From positions 558,001 to 622,000 of the forward strand of contig NZ_CP095398.1 in the NCBI RefSeq assembly GCF_023008545.1: a stretch of 64,000 bases of DNA, written 5' to 3'. Shown piece after piece: positions 18,148 to 27,527 of the stretch. Position 1 is the first letter of the stretch; each line of letters starts with the position of its first letter. The stretch is from Natribaculum luteum. Its GTDB lineage: Archaea; Halobacteriota; Halobacteria; Halobacteriales; Natrialbaceae. The position numbers and the translations under genes are program-made. The notes under the pieces were generated by a model that worked only from the letters and a program-made list of their open reading frames with translations, was not told where the DNA came from and ran no database searches.

Positions 18148-19578
18148 TCAGCTCGAGCGACTGCTCGCTCCGCCACGAGAGAACTGACCAGCGAAGGCTC
18201 GCTGGACGACCTCCGAGAGGGCGGGATGGATGTGAACTGACTCACGGATATCCTGCACTGTGCCCGAGCCGGCGTTCATCGCCACGACGACCTCCTGGAT
18301 GAGGTCGGCGGCTTCCGGCCCGATGATGTGACAGCCAAGGATCGTCCCGTCCAGGTCGACGATGACCTTCACGAAGCCGTCGGCATTCATCGCACTTCCT
18401 CGCGCGGTCTGGTCGTACCGGTACGTTCGGGTCGCATACTCCCGGCCGGCGTCCTGGAGGTCGCCCTCGTGTGCGCCGACGCCGGCGACTTCGGGTGAGG
18501 CGAAGACCGCGAACGGCATTGCCGTGTAGTCGACTGGCTGGAGATCCTCGCCGAAGAGGTTTCGGGCGACCGCCTGTGCCTCGTGGTTGGCGCTGTGCTT
18601 CAGGAGGTGCTCGCCGACGATATCACCGAGCGCCCACACACCCTCGGCGGTCGTCCGCAGGTACTCGTCGGTCTCGATGAACCCTCGTTCGTCGGTGTCG
18701 ACCCCTGCTGCGTCGAGGTCGAGCGTATCCGAGTTCGGAGTGCGTCCGGCGGCCACGAGCAGCGTATCTCCCGTCACGGTCACGGTATCGTCTTCCAGTA
18801 ACCCGCCATTTTCGCCGTATTCGTAGGGGTGTGCTTCGACGGTCACCGTTCCGTCAGTCTCGGAGGCGGCGGTGGCCGCGTAGCCGGTGTGAACAGTGAA
18901 TCGGTCGGCGTACCGCTTGGTGAACGCTTCGGCGACTTCGTCGTCGGCCTCCGGCAGGAGGTTCGGGCGTCGTCCGACGATCGTCACGTCGCTTCCGAAC
19001 GTGCCGAAAAAGTGGCCGAGTTCGGCCGCAATGTACCCTCCGCCGACGATGACGAGGTGGTCCGGTGGTGTTTCCAGTTGCAACGCTTCGGTGCTGGTCA
19101 GGTACTCCACGTCGTCGATGCCGTCGACGGCGGGAATCGACGGACGGGTTCCAGCGGCAATCAGTACGGTTTCGGCTCGGATGCGGGTGCCGTCGTCCTC
19201 GCCGTCGACGATTTCGACCGTCCGGTCGTCGACGAACCGGCCCTCGCCCTCGTAGAGATCGTGACGCGAGGAGGAGTGTAATCCTCGCCGAATCGACTCC
19301 GAGTCGGATTCGACTTCCTCGTTGACCTCGCGGACGATCTTAGAGAATTCGACGTCGCTTACCCTGGCGTCGATGTGGAACTCGCCGGCCCGTTCGACTG
19401 TCTCCAGCACGTCTGCGTGGTAGAGCAACCTCTTCGAGGGGATACATCCTCGATTGAGACACGTCCCGCCGAGCGGCCCTTTCTCGACGACTGCGACGGA
19501 CTGACCGCGATTGACGGCAGCGTTTGCGACGTCGAGCCCGGAACCGGATCCAATGACTAGCAAATCGACTTCGTGCAT
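18148..19578 (-). CDS. Pyridine nucleotide-disulfide oxidoreductase (dihydrolipoyl dehydrogenase/thiol disulfide reductase family)
   Basis: FAD enzyme of 476 residues from the ATG at 19578. GSGSGLDVANAAVNRG binds FAD, GGTCLNRGCIPSKRLL is the redox-active disulfide, VGGGYIAAELGHFFGTFG binds NAD(P)H, and the dimer-interface acid-base pair is HIHPALSEV. The CLNRGC variant and YHADV segment are also seen in mycothione reductase and in haloarchaeal enzymes sometimes called MerA, one of which reduces bis-gamma-glutamylcystine. That is a reasonable alternative to dihydrolipoyl dehydrogenase, especially as a lipoyl-fused E3 exists at 32400. Substrate is not settled. Confidence 0.88.
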   Translation of the reverse strand: MHEVDLLVIGSGSGLDVANAAVNRGQSVAVVEKGPLGGTCLNRGCIPSKRLLYHADVLETVERAGEFHIDARVSDVEFSKIVREVNEEVESDSESIRRGLHSSSRHDLYEGEGRFVDDRTVEIVDGEDDGTRIRAETVLIAAGTRPSIPAVDGIDDVEYLTSTEALQLETPPDHLVIVGGGYIAAELGHFFGTFGSDVTIVGRRPNLLPEADDEVAEAFTKRYADRFTVHTGYAATAASETDGTVTVEAHPYEYGENGGLLEDDTVTVTGDTLLVAAGRTPNSDTLDLDAAGVDTDERGFIETDEYLRTTAEGVWALGDIVGEHLLKHSANHEAQAVARNLFGEDLQPVDYTAMPFAVFASPEVAGVGAHEGDLQDAGREYATRTYRYDQTARGSAMNADGFVKVIVDLDGTILGCHIIGPEAADLIQEVVVAMNAGSGTVQDIRESVHIHPALSEVVQRAFAGQFSRGGASSRSS

Positions 19579-19747
19579 GCCGTCTCCGTCGACGTCCTCA
19601 CGTAATAATCGACCGCCGGTGTGTCCTTCTCTTGCCAACCCGCGCTGGAGTCGTTACCTCCGGAGATCGAAGACGACCTCGAGCGGGTGTGTACCTGTGT
19701 TCAACGGCCGCGCCGCGGTTTAATAGCCATCTCGCCTGAGTCAACTC

Positions 19748-20173
19748 ATGGCATCCATCAGTGCCGGTCTCGCGGGCGGCGTCGTTGCAACGATCGTTAT
19801 GACCATCGCGATGATGATACTGGGCGACGATGGGCCACCACCGACGGCACGGCTCGTTTCGAAGTTCGCAGGAGGCGATCCCGAAGAGTACGCGATGCCC
19901 GGGATGGCGTTACACGTAATCTACGGTATCGTCGCCGGCGCTGTCTTCGCAGTCGGCGTTCCGCTGATCGGCCTCAACCTCGACTCGATCGTCGGTGCCG
20001 TCGGACTCGGTCTTGCCTACGGTATCGTTCTGATGATCGGCGGCATGGTGGTCTGGATGCGGACGATCATCGGAATAGAGCCCGATCGCGACATGCTGAT
20101 GACGTTCGGGACCGTTCACGTCGTCTACGGAGTCGTCCTCGGCGCGTTCCTCGGGGCTGGACTCTTCGGATAA
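19748..20173 (+). CDS. Small membrane protein, unknown
   Basis: A 141-residue protein with four hydrophobic segments: residues about 4-26, 53-75, 80-105 and 117-140. Glycine-rich membrane repeats (GLAGGVVATIVMTIAMMILG at the start, VVYGVVLGAFLGAGLFG at the end) are typical of haloarchaeal membrane proteins of unknown role. Its stop codon (20171-20173) touches the MITE-like repeat that follows, so the end of the gene may have been set by that insertion. Confidence 0.75.
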   Translation: MASISAGLAGGVVATIVMTIAMMILGDDGPPPTARLVSKFAGGDPEEYAMPGMALHVIYGIVAGAVFAVGVPLIGLNLDSIVGAVGLGLAYGIVLMIGGMVVWMRTIIGIEPDRDMLMTFGTVHVVYGVVLGAFLGAGLFG

Positions 20174-20281
20174 TACTACCGGACAACGGCCAGTGAATCC
20201 TCGATCGCGTCTCGACGGCTGTCGCCGCTGGCGACCGCGTCTCGGATGCGATCGAGAGATGAACCGTTCTGTCCGGCAGTA
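20173..20281 (+). repeat. MITE-like palindromic repeat, copy 3
   Basis: Bounded by atactaccggacaac and gtccggcagta; body cctcgatcgcgtctcgacggctgtcg is near-identical to the copy at 63154. 109 bases, non-coding, immediately after a stop codon. Confidence 0.88.
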
Positions 20282-20350
20282 GACGTATCGACGGCCGACT
20301 GCACCGCGTTTCGGAGCGAGCTACGAACTCGCAACTGACGATCCAGAACA

Positions 20351-20908
20351 ATGTCACGACTTTCACTACTCGACACAGACGACGTTCCGGAGGAGTATCA
20401 CCACCTGTTCAGCGACGACTACCTCGGCGACCGCCACATCTTTCGCGTCTGGGCGCACAATCCCGACGTCCTCGAGGCTACCCTCGAGTATCTGAACACG
20501 CTGTACGACCAGCTCGGAGACCGACGCAAGGAGCTCGTCATCCTCACCGTCGCGAGAGCCCGCGGCGCTCGCTACGAGTGGCACCAGCACGTCGACATCG
20601 CCCGCAACGAGGGCGTCACGCTCGAGGAGATGCGAGCCATCGGGGGGAACGATCTCTCGGTGTTCGACGACGCCGAGTTCGTCTTGCTCCAGTATGCTCG
20701 AGCCGTCGAATCCGGAACGGTGACCGACCAGATCCACGAGGCGCTAATGCGAGCGTATACGCCGGCGGAGATCGTCGCACTCGGACTCCTCGTCGACTTC
20801 TACGTCGGACTGTGTAACTACATCGCTTCCGTCGATCTCCCGTTCGAGGGCGGTGAGTTCGTCGGCTGGATACCCGACGAAGAGACCGTTTCGGCGCTAT
20901 TCGAGTAG
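20351..20908 (+). CDS. Carboxymuconolactone decarboxylase/AhpD-like protein
   Basis: An all-helical CMD-fold protein of 185 residues. RRKELVILTVARARGARYEWHQHVDIARNEGVTLEEMRAI is the family core. The classic AhpD redox pair CxxC is absent: the position reads RYEWHQH, keeping the histidine, which is the form found in many non-peroxidase CMD proteins. It is followed 74 bases downstream by a TauE/SafE gene in the same direction, so co-transcription is possible. Reaction unknown. Confidence 0.88.
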   Translation: MSRLSLLDTDDVPEEYHHLFSDDYLGDRHIFRVWAHNPDVLEATLEYLNTLYDQLGDRRKELVILTVARARGARYEWHQHVDIARNEGVTLEEMRAIGGNDLSVFDDAEFVLLQYARAVESGTVTDQIHEALMRAYTPAEIVALGLLVDFYVGLCNYIASVDLPFEGGEFVGWIPDEETVSALFE

Positions 20909-20982
20909 GTGAGTATGAACCCCGACGTTCCCTCCGAAGAGAGAGCCGAGACGAGTACCCCGAACGGAGGCCTGGATCCGTA

Positions 20983-21969
20983 ATGCGACTCCGAGCGAGC
21001 GTCGTCGGCGGTTTCGCCGGTGTCGTGGGACTGGTACTGCTCACCGAGCTCGGCGCCTCGAGCAGTTCCGCGAGCGTCGACGTTGCACTGCAGTCGGTTC
21101 CAGCCCCGACGGGGTTCCCGGTCGAACAGTTCCTCGCTCACTGGTGGGTGTTCCCGGCGTCGATTCTCTTCTCGACGATCGCACTCTCGTCGGGCGTCTC
21201 GGGTGCGCTCTTTTTCAGCCCGTTTTTCATTCTCGTCGTCGGATTGCCACCTGCACAGGCGATCGGCGCGGGACTCCTGACCGAGGTGTTCGGGATGGGA
21301 AACGGACTGGTAAACTACGTCCGCCAGCGGACAGTCGATTACGCGACGGCGAAGTGGTTATTGCTCGGCGCGGTTCCGGCCGTCGTCGTCGGGGCGCTCG
21401 TGGCCCACTCTGTGCCGACGACGCTGCTCACGATCGCCTTCGGCGTCGGGTTGCTCCTGCTGGGGACGTTTCTCGTCTACTACGATCCGCCCGAGAAGTG
21501 TGTCCCGGGCGAAGGCGAGGGCGAACTCCTGGAACGAAAGAATACGGGCCGGGGAAAAACCGTCGTCGAGGCGGCCGACGGCGAGACGTTCACCTACGAC
21601 ACCTGCTGGCGGCCACCTGGACTCGGGCTGGCAACCGTCGGTGGGTTCATCACCGGACTCATCAGCGCCGGCCTCCCCGAGATTACGACGACGCAGTTGA
21701 TTATTCGGTGCCGGCTCCCGCCTCGCGTGGCGATCGCGACGAGCGTGTTCGTCCTTGCCGTCGCTGCGATCGCGGGTGCAGCAGTCCACGCGCTCGCCGC
21801 CACTCCAGTGTGGTACGTCGTGGTCTGGTCGATCCCCGGCGTCCTGTTCGGCGGTACCATTGGCACACGGGTCGGCAAGTACGTCCCGAGTGAACTCATG
21901 GAACCGGCGCTCGGAGTCGTCTTCGTGATCGTGGGAGCCATCGTGCTCGGGAGCGAACTACTCGCGTAG
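20983..21969 (+). CDS. TauE/SafE-family anion exporter
   Basis: Membrane protein of 328 residues with about eight hydrophobic segments in two halves. SSGVSGALFFSPFFILVVGLPPAQAIGAGLLTEVFG and ITGLISAGLPEITTTQLIIRCRLP are the paired family motifs. A roughly 70-residue cytoplasmic loop between the halves holds CVPGEGEGELLERKNTGRG, larger than usual. Members export sulfite, sulfoacetate or other organosulfur anions. A 22-codon frame (20915-20983, starting MNPDVPSEER) overlaps the ATG as TAATG and might be a coupled leader, but this is weak. Confidence 0.88.
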   Translation: MRLRASVVGGFAGVVGLVLLTELGASSSSASVDVALQSVPAPTGFPVEQFLAHWWVFPASILFSTIALSSGVSGALFFSPFFILVVGLPPAQAIGAGLLTEVFGMGNGLVNYVRQRTVDYATAKWLLLGAVPAVVVGALVAHSVPTTLLTIAFGVGLLLLGTFLVYYDPPEKCVPGEGEGELLERKNTGRGKTVVEAADGETFTYDTCWRPPGLGLATVGGFITGLISAGLPEITTTQLIIRCRLPPRVAIATSVFVLAVAAIAGAAVHALAATPVWYVVVWSIPGVLFGGTIGTRVGKYVPSELMEPALGVVFVIVGAIVLGSELLA

Positions 21970-22115
21970 GGCTCTTTCGAACGGCTGCCGGAAACCGTTG
22001 CACACTCGTCTTCCCTCGCTACAGTTCAGGCGAGAGTGCCAGTCACGTCGGGTTCGCGTGGGATCCGCTGGGATCGCGACCCATCGAGTTTCTCGCCGTC
22101 TCGTCCCCGAGACAG

Positions 22116-22709
22116 TCACGTTTCGGGGAACGAGTCCCAGAATACGTCCGGTAGCTCTCGATCGGTGTTCGCTTCGAGATAGTCCTGTTTGGTCAGATTC
22201 GCGTCTTCGATGAGCGCGGCAGCCTCCCCGGCCCAGACGTAGAACCCGATCAGCGTCTCGCGGCGCATCCGCTCGAGGTCGACCGAGTGATACACGTTGA
22301 CGACACCTCCTTTCTCTCGGTTCAGTTCAGATCGACGAAGGAGACCGAGGTCGACCAGTTTGTTCAGATACCGCGTGACCGTACTGCGGTCGTATCCGAG
22401 CGTTTCGGCGACCTCGTTGGCGGAAAGTGGACCCTCACCGATGACGCACAGACAGATGTCCAGCCCGGCTTTTGGTAGTCCGAAGGCCTGGAGAAGTACC
22501 TGTCTGACGTCGGGAGGCCTGACGCTCATTTCGATGTCGGTCACGCGCTCCATCGGTTCGTCGTGACAGGACATCGGGGGATCGTCACGACCGAGCACGA
22601 GGACGACGTTGTCACAGTCAGGACACTCGAAGAGATCGTACTGACTGGACGATGGATCGTACTGGACCTCTTGGGATTCTTTTGATTGGCTCGTATCGCT
22701 TTCAGACAT
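22116..22709 (-). CDS. Zinc-ribbon plus winged-helix transcription regulator
   Basis: A 197-residue DNA-binding protein. After an acidic lead of about 27 residues, FECPDCDNVVLVLG...PPMSCHDEPME resembles a small zinc ribbon (C-x2-C and a later cysteine and histidine). Then a MarR/TrmB-like winged helix: EGPLSANEVAETLGYDRSTVTRYLNKLVDLGLLRRSE, with a wing around GGVVNVYHSVD. A C-terminal helical part follows. Similar architecture occurs in haloarchaeal regulators of unknown targets. It lies convergent to the TauE gene. Confidence 0.85.
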   Translation of the reverse strand: MSESDTSQSKESQEVQYDPSSSQYDLFECPDCDNVVLVLGRDDPPMSCHDEPMERVTDIEMSVRPPDVRQVLLQAFGLPKAGLDICLCVIGEGPLSANEVAETLGYDRSTVTRYLNKLVDLGLLRRSELNREKGGVVNVYHSVDLERMRRETLIGFYVWAGEAAALIEDANLTKQDYLEANTDRELPDVFWDSFPET

Positions 22710-22772
22710 TAGCTTCCAACGCCTCCATGCAGGTGAATAGCTAGGCGGCCCCTCAGTAAATATTGATTCGTT

Positions 22773-23045
22773 TCATTCATCTGGGTCCATTGTAGACGGA
22801 ACGACGATTACCGGCCCGTCGGTTTGGAGTTGGACAAACTCTTCACCGGTGGTCGTCACGCGGACTCGTCCATCTGGTCGTATTCGAGCCAGTTCACAGT
22901 CTGCTAACCCGTCGAGGTGAGCCACAATCGTACGTTCGTCGACCTCGAGTTCTGCTGCGAGCGCATCGACTGTCGTCGTCTGTCGCGTGTCGGCATCGCT
23001 CGCTAAAGCAAGTTGTTCGAGTACTGCTCGTCTCGTTACAGACAT
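22773..23045 (-). CDS. Small winged-helix DNA-binding protein
   Basis: A 90-residue protein from the ATG at 23045 (MSVTRRAVLEQLALASD). I rejected the longer frame to 23258 because its extra residues are basic and unlike the family. ALAAELEVDERTIVAHLDGLADCELARI is a helix-turn-helix and RPDGRVRVTTTGEEFVQL the wing. It lies 63 bases downstream of the zinc-ribbon regulator gene in the same orientation. Confidence 0.7.
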   Translation of the reverse strand: MSVTRRAVLEQLALASDADTRQTTTVDALAAELEVDERTIVAHLDGLADCELARIRPDGRVRVTTTGEEFVQLQTDGPVIVVPSTMDPDE

Positions 23046-24363
23046 TGTAGTCGGAGCTCGGTACGTGCCGGCCATAGCTCTATCTCGGGTCGCCTCGCAA
23101 TCATAGTGGTTACTCTTCGATCGTCTGATTGGGGACTCAAAACGCCGACTCGTCGTACGTCGGATACGGTCTGAGACAGCTCGGTACTCGCGAAACAAGT
23201 CGTCTCTGTCGTTCCCTCGGGTTGTGATGAATTCGGAGACGTGCTCTTCATAGGACACCTTCTGTCTCTATTACCGATGTCATCTATTACGGGTTCGGCG
23301 GCCGTGCAAGACAGAGACAACCATGGACTGGGGTCGAATCGATAGGGAACGCGACGTCGACCGCCCCAGAGTCACGTGGTTCGAGACGTGAAACGCCTCG
23401 TCATCGAGCGAAAGCGATGGTCTCGCGGACGGCGAGAGAACTTCGATCCCTCGAGCAGTCGGCACTTCGCGCCGACGACATCGCGAGTCGCTGATTCGCT
23501 CAGTCACGGAAGAGCGAATCTCTTCCGAACGACCCCGATCACTCGCTATTCTACCAGTAGCCATTGCTGACAAACAGTAAATTGACCGATTCTTAAAATA
23601 CAAATAAACGAGTGAATTCTCCAATCTACCAATTTTAAATATATTATGTAATTCCGAGAATTCGGTATTGGCCGGCGTCGAAAAGTGGTCCACGATTGGA
23701 CACGCGAGCACGATCTCCAGCCCGCCACTGACGTAAATCGGAACCGCGTGTAGGTGATAAAACGGTGAGCTGGATCGGCGATCATCGATGTTGGCCGTTT
23801 AGTATTGCCAGTTCAGAGGAAACTCCTCTCTCAGGCACTGTTCGACGGTCACAGCGGCTTTTCGAGAACGACTTGTCGTGAATAACTCGAGAGAGACGAT
23901 TTCGACGCTGCTGCGTTTCTCCTCGGTTTGCACAACGCCTCCGGACTGTGCTCCGTTGACACGCGCTCGGATTTCGCTCCGAAGCACGTGCCGATCGGAA
24001 CACTTCAAAACATATCATTCGTAAGGTAATACGATCGACTTTATCGCTCTCAAATCGTTCTATCCACGTGATGTATCGACGGTGGATCCGCGGTTCCAAC
24101 TCTCGTCTCGAATCCAAAGATCGGTGGCTCGAAGAATCGTCTGGCGCGTTCTCGAGACGCCGGCGTCGACTTCCCCGTCGTGGTCTGCTCGCATCGCGTT
24201 CGATCGAACGTGCTCGTCTATGGGATTAGCACGCAATATAATTGTGGCCGATACGTTCGTTTCGACGTCGACAATTGTCTCGAGGACGGCATCTATCTCT
24301 GGTATCGAAGGCCCTATTAACAAATCGGCTGCAAATAATAATTGAGTGAGTAGAACAATACTA
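23046..24363. other. 1.3-kb region of degraded or unassigned sequence
   Basis: No frame here is convincing over its length. The best candidate is minus 23799-24008 (69 residues, ending AVTVEQCLREEFPLNWQY), which could be a small real gene or a remnant. Minus 24060-24380 opens with a hydrophobic stretch but then loses sense. Around 23379-23425 is sequence reading VVRDVKRLVIERKR on the plus strand, matched at 59789 (see findings). 23575-23660 is AT-rich. Confidence 0.4.
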
Positions 24364-25614
24364 ATGCGACTCAGACGCACGATACGCGATACATTCGACG
24401 CTCGAGGAGTACCGGCAGCAGACCAGCAACTTATCGGGTATACGACGGGTGCACACGCACTCGATCACCTCGTCATCCTCTCGATTCCGCTTTTCGTTCC
24501 CATCTGGATCGAGGAGTTCCAGGTGACGACGTACGAGCTCGGGCTGCTCGTGACGCTGATGACCGGCCTGTACGGGGTTATGGCGCTACCATCCGGCATT
24601 CTGAGCGACCGGTTCGGTGCGGACACGATCATCACCGGGTTCTTGCTGTTGACCGGTGCGGTGTTTCTGGCCGTTCCATTCGTGAACTCGTTTGCGGCGC
24701 TTGCGGTCGTCGTCGCGCTCGCGGGTGCCGGTGCCGGGCTCTACCACCCGCCGGCGCTCGCGTTCATCAGTCGCGAGGCGGAGGCACCGAGCAAGGGCTT
24801 TGCCTACCACGGGATCGGCGCGAACCTCGGGATCGGCATCGGACCGCTGCTCATCACGGCCGGGCTGGCGGTCAGCGACTGGCGAACCGTGCTCGCACTC
24901 CTCTCGGTTCCGCTGCTTGGATTCGGCGTGCTCTTCGCGCTCCGCGGGCCCTCGGACTCGAACGATCACGGCGCGTCCGAACAGTCGCTGGGCGACGTCT
25001 TCGGGCAGCTTCGTGCGCTCGTCACTCCCGTTTTCGTCGGTATCGTCGCCGTCTACGTGTTCGCGGGCATCTACTACCGCGGCACGCTGACGTTCCTCCC
25101 GCAGTTTATCGACACGCTGTCGTCGCTTCCGAGCCTCGATCTCGCAGGTGCCTCTGTTGGCGCGGGCCAGTGGCTCTACTCGCTGATCCTGCTGACCGGG
25201 TCGGTCGGCCAGATCGTCGGCGGACTCCTCGGCGAACGGTTCGAGATCGAGCGCGTCCTGCTGGGCGTCTTCGCGGCGACGAGCCTCGCCCTGCTCGCGC
25301 TCGGCGGGCTCTCTGGCACCGCCGTCATCGGGGTCGGACTCGTCTTCGGTGCCCTCCTGTTCACCCTCGCTCCGCTCCAGTCGTCGCTCGTCGCGAAACA
25401 CACGCCCGACGCGGGCCAGGGGATCGGCTTCGGACTCGTCTTCACCGTCAACTTCGGCATCGGCGCACTCGGGGCCTCGCTCGCCGGCTGGATTCTCTCG
25501 AGCAGTTCCTACTCGCTGCTCTTTGGCGTGCTCGCGGTGTTCCCGCTCGTCGCGGCCGTCGCAGTGCTTTCGGTCTCGAGGGCCGGAGTGGCCACTGAAT
25601 CGCTCACACACTGA
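24364..25614 (+). CDS. MFS transporter
   Basis: A 416-residue major facilitator with twelve predicted membrane segments. I used the ATG at 24364; a GTG six codons upstream is possible. The loop 2-3 motif appears as GILSDRFGAD, and the related motif in the second half is GGLLGERFEIE. YHPPALAFISREAEAPSKGFAYHGIGANLGIGIGP fits the fourth and fifth segments. Such carriers move drugs, sugars or organic anions; the substrate is not readable. TrmO follows 23 bases downstream in the same direction. Confidence 0.88.
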   Translation: MRLRRTIRDTFDARGVPAADQQLIGYTTGAHALDHLVILSIPLFVPIWIEEFQVTTYELGLLVTLMTGLYGVMALPSGILSDRFGADTIITGFLLLTGAVFLAVPFVNSFAALAVVVALAGAGAGLYHPPALAFISREAEAPSKGFAYHGIGANLGIGIGPLLITAGLAVSDWRTVLALLSVPLLGFGVLFALRGPSDSNDHGASEQSLGDVFGQLRALVTPVFVGIVAVYVFAGIYYRGTLTFLPQFIDTLSSLPSLDLAGASVGAGQWLYSLILLTGSVGQIVGGLLGERFEIERVLLGVFAATSLALLALGGLSGTAVIGVGLVFGALLFTLAPLQSSLVAKHTPDAGQGIGFGLVFTVNFGIGALGASLAGWILSSSSYSLLFGVLAVFPLVAAVAVLSVSRAGVATESLTH

Positions 25615-25637
25615 CTCGACCACAACACACCAATCCA

Positions 25638-26069
25638 ATGACCATCACGTACACACCGATCGGACGCATTCGCTCACCCTACGACTCCCCCGCCGACGTC
25701 GTCCACGACGATGTCGACGAGACGACCGGCAAGATCGTCCTCGAGGACGAGTACGAGGCCGGTCTCGACGGACTCGAGGAGTTCTCACACGTCGTCGTCT
25801 TCGCCCACCTGGACGAGATCGACGAGTACCGACTCACCGCTCGGCCGCCACACGCCGACGACCTCGAGGTCGGCGTCTTCGCGACGCGGAGTCCCCACCG
25901 ACCCAACCCGCTCGCCCAGACGACCGTCGAGTTGCTCGAGCGCGACGGGACGACGCTTCACGTCAGGGGACTCGACCTCGTCGACGGGACGCCTGTCGTC
26001 GACGTGAAACCGTACGTCGGATCGATCGACGACGAAGACGCCTCCTTCGGGTGGCTCGAGGATCTCTGA
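25638..26069 (+). CDS. trmO: TrmO (TsaA/UPF0066 family) tRNA m6t6A37 methyltransferase
   Basis: A 143-residue beta-barrel SAM-dependent enzyme that methylates N6-threonylcarbamoyl-adenosine 37 of some tRNAs. The family signature is clear: IGRIRSPYDSP at the start, LDGLEEFSHVVVFAHLDEI, GVFATRSPHRPNPLAQTTVELLE (the SAM-binding RSPHRPNPI motif) and DLVDGTPVVDVKPYV. Archaeal members of this family are widespread; some could act on other substrates. Its stop codon touches an 82-base palindrome. Confidence 0.9.
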   Translation: MTITYTPIGRIRSPYDSPADVVHDDVDETTGKIVLEDEYEAGLDGLEEFSHVVVFAHLDEIDEYRLTARPPHADDLEVGVFATRSPHRPNPLAQTTVELLERDGTTLHVRGLDLVDGTPVVDVKPYVGSIDDEDASFGWLEDL

Positions 26070-26150
26070 TAACGATGGCTGTGAGTCGTTACCGCTGCAA
26101 CCGCGAACCAGCTTGCGGTTGCGTCGGCAACCAGTCACAGCCACCATTAT
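26069..26150. repeat. 82-base imperfect palindrome (MITE- or terminator-like)
   Basis: Ends ataacgatggctgtga and tcacagccaccattat form a terminal inverted pair with one mismatch, and inside ctgcaaccgc pairs with gcggttgcg around a gaaccagctt loop. It starts at the final base of the trmO stop codon. No open frame. It could be a small mobile palindrome or a strong transcription terminator. Confidence 0.65.
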
Positions 26151-26469
26151 GAGAGCCAGACCGAATCGAGAACAGAGCAGGCGGTCGACCGGCGGACATC
26201 GCAGCGACGTCCGGTCGGCGATCCAGAACGATGACCTCGTGTTCGATGCCGATCCCGAAACGAGAAACGAGAGCGCAGGGACATCGCGAAAAGACGTGCA
26301 GTACGAACGAACGATCGGTTCGTCGCCGACTCGAGGACAACCTGGTGACAGCGCGTACGACAACCCACGATAGTCAATTTTCGTATAACTCTCAGTTAGG
26401 GCCTGTCATCTACTCAGCGCAGTAACGACATCGTCAACTGTGAGTGACATCCTCCTTGCCGGGCACTGT

Positions 26470-26838
26470 CTAGTTCAGCACCTCCTGAGCTGGTGTTCGG
26501 CCATCGAGTGCTTGACTCGGTTGATCGTGGTTGTAGTGGTGTCTAAACCGTCTGAGCCAGCGATGTGCGCTGGCTGGACTGCCCCGCCAAAACGAATGAA
26601 AGCAGTCGATTCGCATCGACACAGTCTGGAACCATTTTTCGATATGGTTCCGGTCTGTGTAGTTGAGCTGACCGCTCAGATCGTGTCGAAAGAGGGCAGT
26701 CAGATAACCACCGTCGTCAACCGGAAACTCGGTGTGTAACCGACCCCGCTCTACTTCACTCGGGCTGCTACCCTCGCTCGTTGCGGCCGGGGGCTCCGCC
26801 TCGAGAGATGCTGAAAATGCAGCCCATACTCTTGCCAA
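26470..26838 (-). pseudogene. IS6-family transposase, C-terminal remnant
   Basis: The final 80 or so residues (YLTALFRHDLSG, YTDRNHIEKWFQTVSMRID, WLRRFRHHYNHDQPSQAL) match the end of IS6-family DDE transposases, including the glutamate-bearing segment. The first part of the frame (about 26750-26838) is unrelated and the first two catalytic aspartates are gone. No intact IS ends or target duplication were found. Inactive. Confidence 0.8.
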
Positions 26839-26955
26839 GACCCGTGAGGGGTTTCTAGGTTAGTGGGTTGCATTTCTAGCTACACTCGTCCAACCGCCGC
26901 AACGCTCTCTGCCGATAATCAAGGCGAGTGCCTCGGGGCGTGTCCCCGAAGCAGT

Positions 26956-27513
26956 TCACTCATTCCACGTAAGCTGGTCAACGGTTGGAAACTCAGCCTT
27001 CGCTGTCTGGGGCGGGTTGTAGTATCGAGACTTGATATCGTAGTACCCGAATTCGGGAGGGAGACGAGCGCACGCCGTTGCCAGATTCTCGTCCGCTGTG
27101 TGGGTAATTACACGAATGCGGGCATTCGCGTCGAACAATCGAACCGCCAACGCGACCAACGACGCATCCCGCCAGTTGTTCGTCTCTGGATACTTGCTTT
27201 GCTGGTTGAGAAACGCATCTGCAACGAAGCGCGCTTTCTCAACTGGCCCAGCACTATTATCAAACCCTTTTGTGCGATCACCTGGCAGCGGTGTGGCCAC
27301 CCGAAGCCACCCCTCTTCGATAGCCCTATCGAGGTATGGATTCGTCGGTGAATCGGCACTCCCAGTATCCGCCAGTTCGTGGTAGACCGCTGCTGGCACC
27401 CAAATCTCTGTTCCGGATTCCTCGACGGCACTCTTGAGCGACTGTAAACGCGGACTGGGATGCTTCCCTACATTCCGAAACATCACCGTGTCCGCAATGT
27501 TCGCAGTGTACAT
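26956..27513 (-). CDS. PIN-domain-like protein (probable toxin partner)
   Basis: A 185-residue protein with a PIN-like layout: TVMFRNVGKHPSPRL at the start, VPAAVYHELADT with a conserved glutamate, NNWRDASLVALAVRLFD, and VITHTADENLATACARL near the end, supplying the four acidic positions expected of this RNase fold. It starts 14 bases after the stop of the upstream winged-helix gene, so the two form an operon. Haloarchaeal HTH-PIN pairs of this type are thought to be toxin-antitoxin-like; activity here is inference. Confidence 0.75.
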   Translation of the reverse strand: MYTANIADTVMFRNVGKHPSPRLQSLKSAVEESGTEIWVPAAVYHELADTGSADSPTNPYLDRAIEEGWLRVATPLPGDRTKGFDNSAGPVEKARFVADAFLNQQSKYPETNNWRDASLVALAVRLFDANARIRVITHTADENLATACARLPPEFGYYDIKSRYYNPPQTAKAEFPTVDQLTWNE

Positions 27514-27527
27514 CCTCGGTACTCAGG

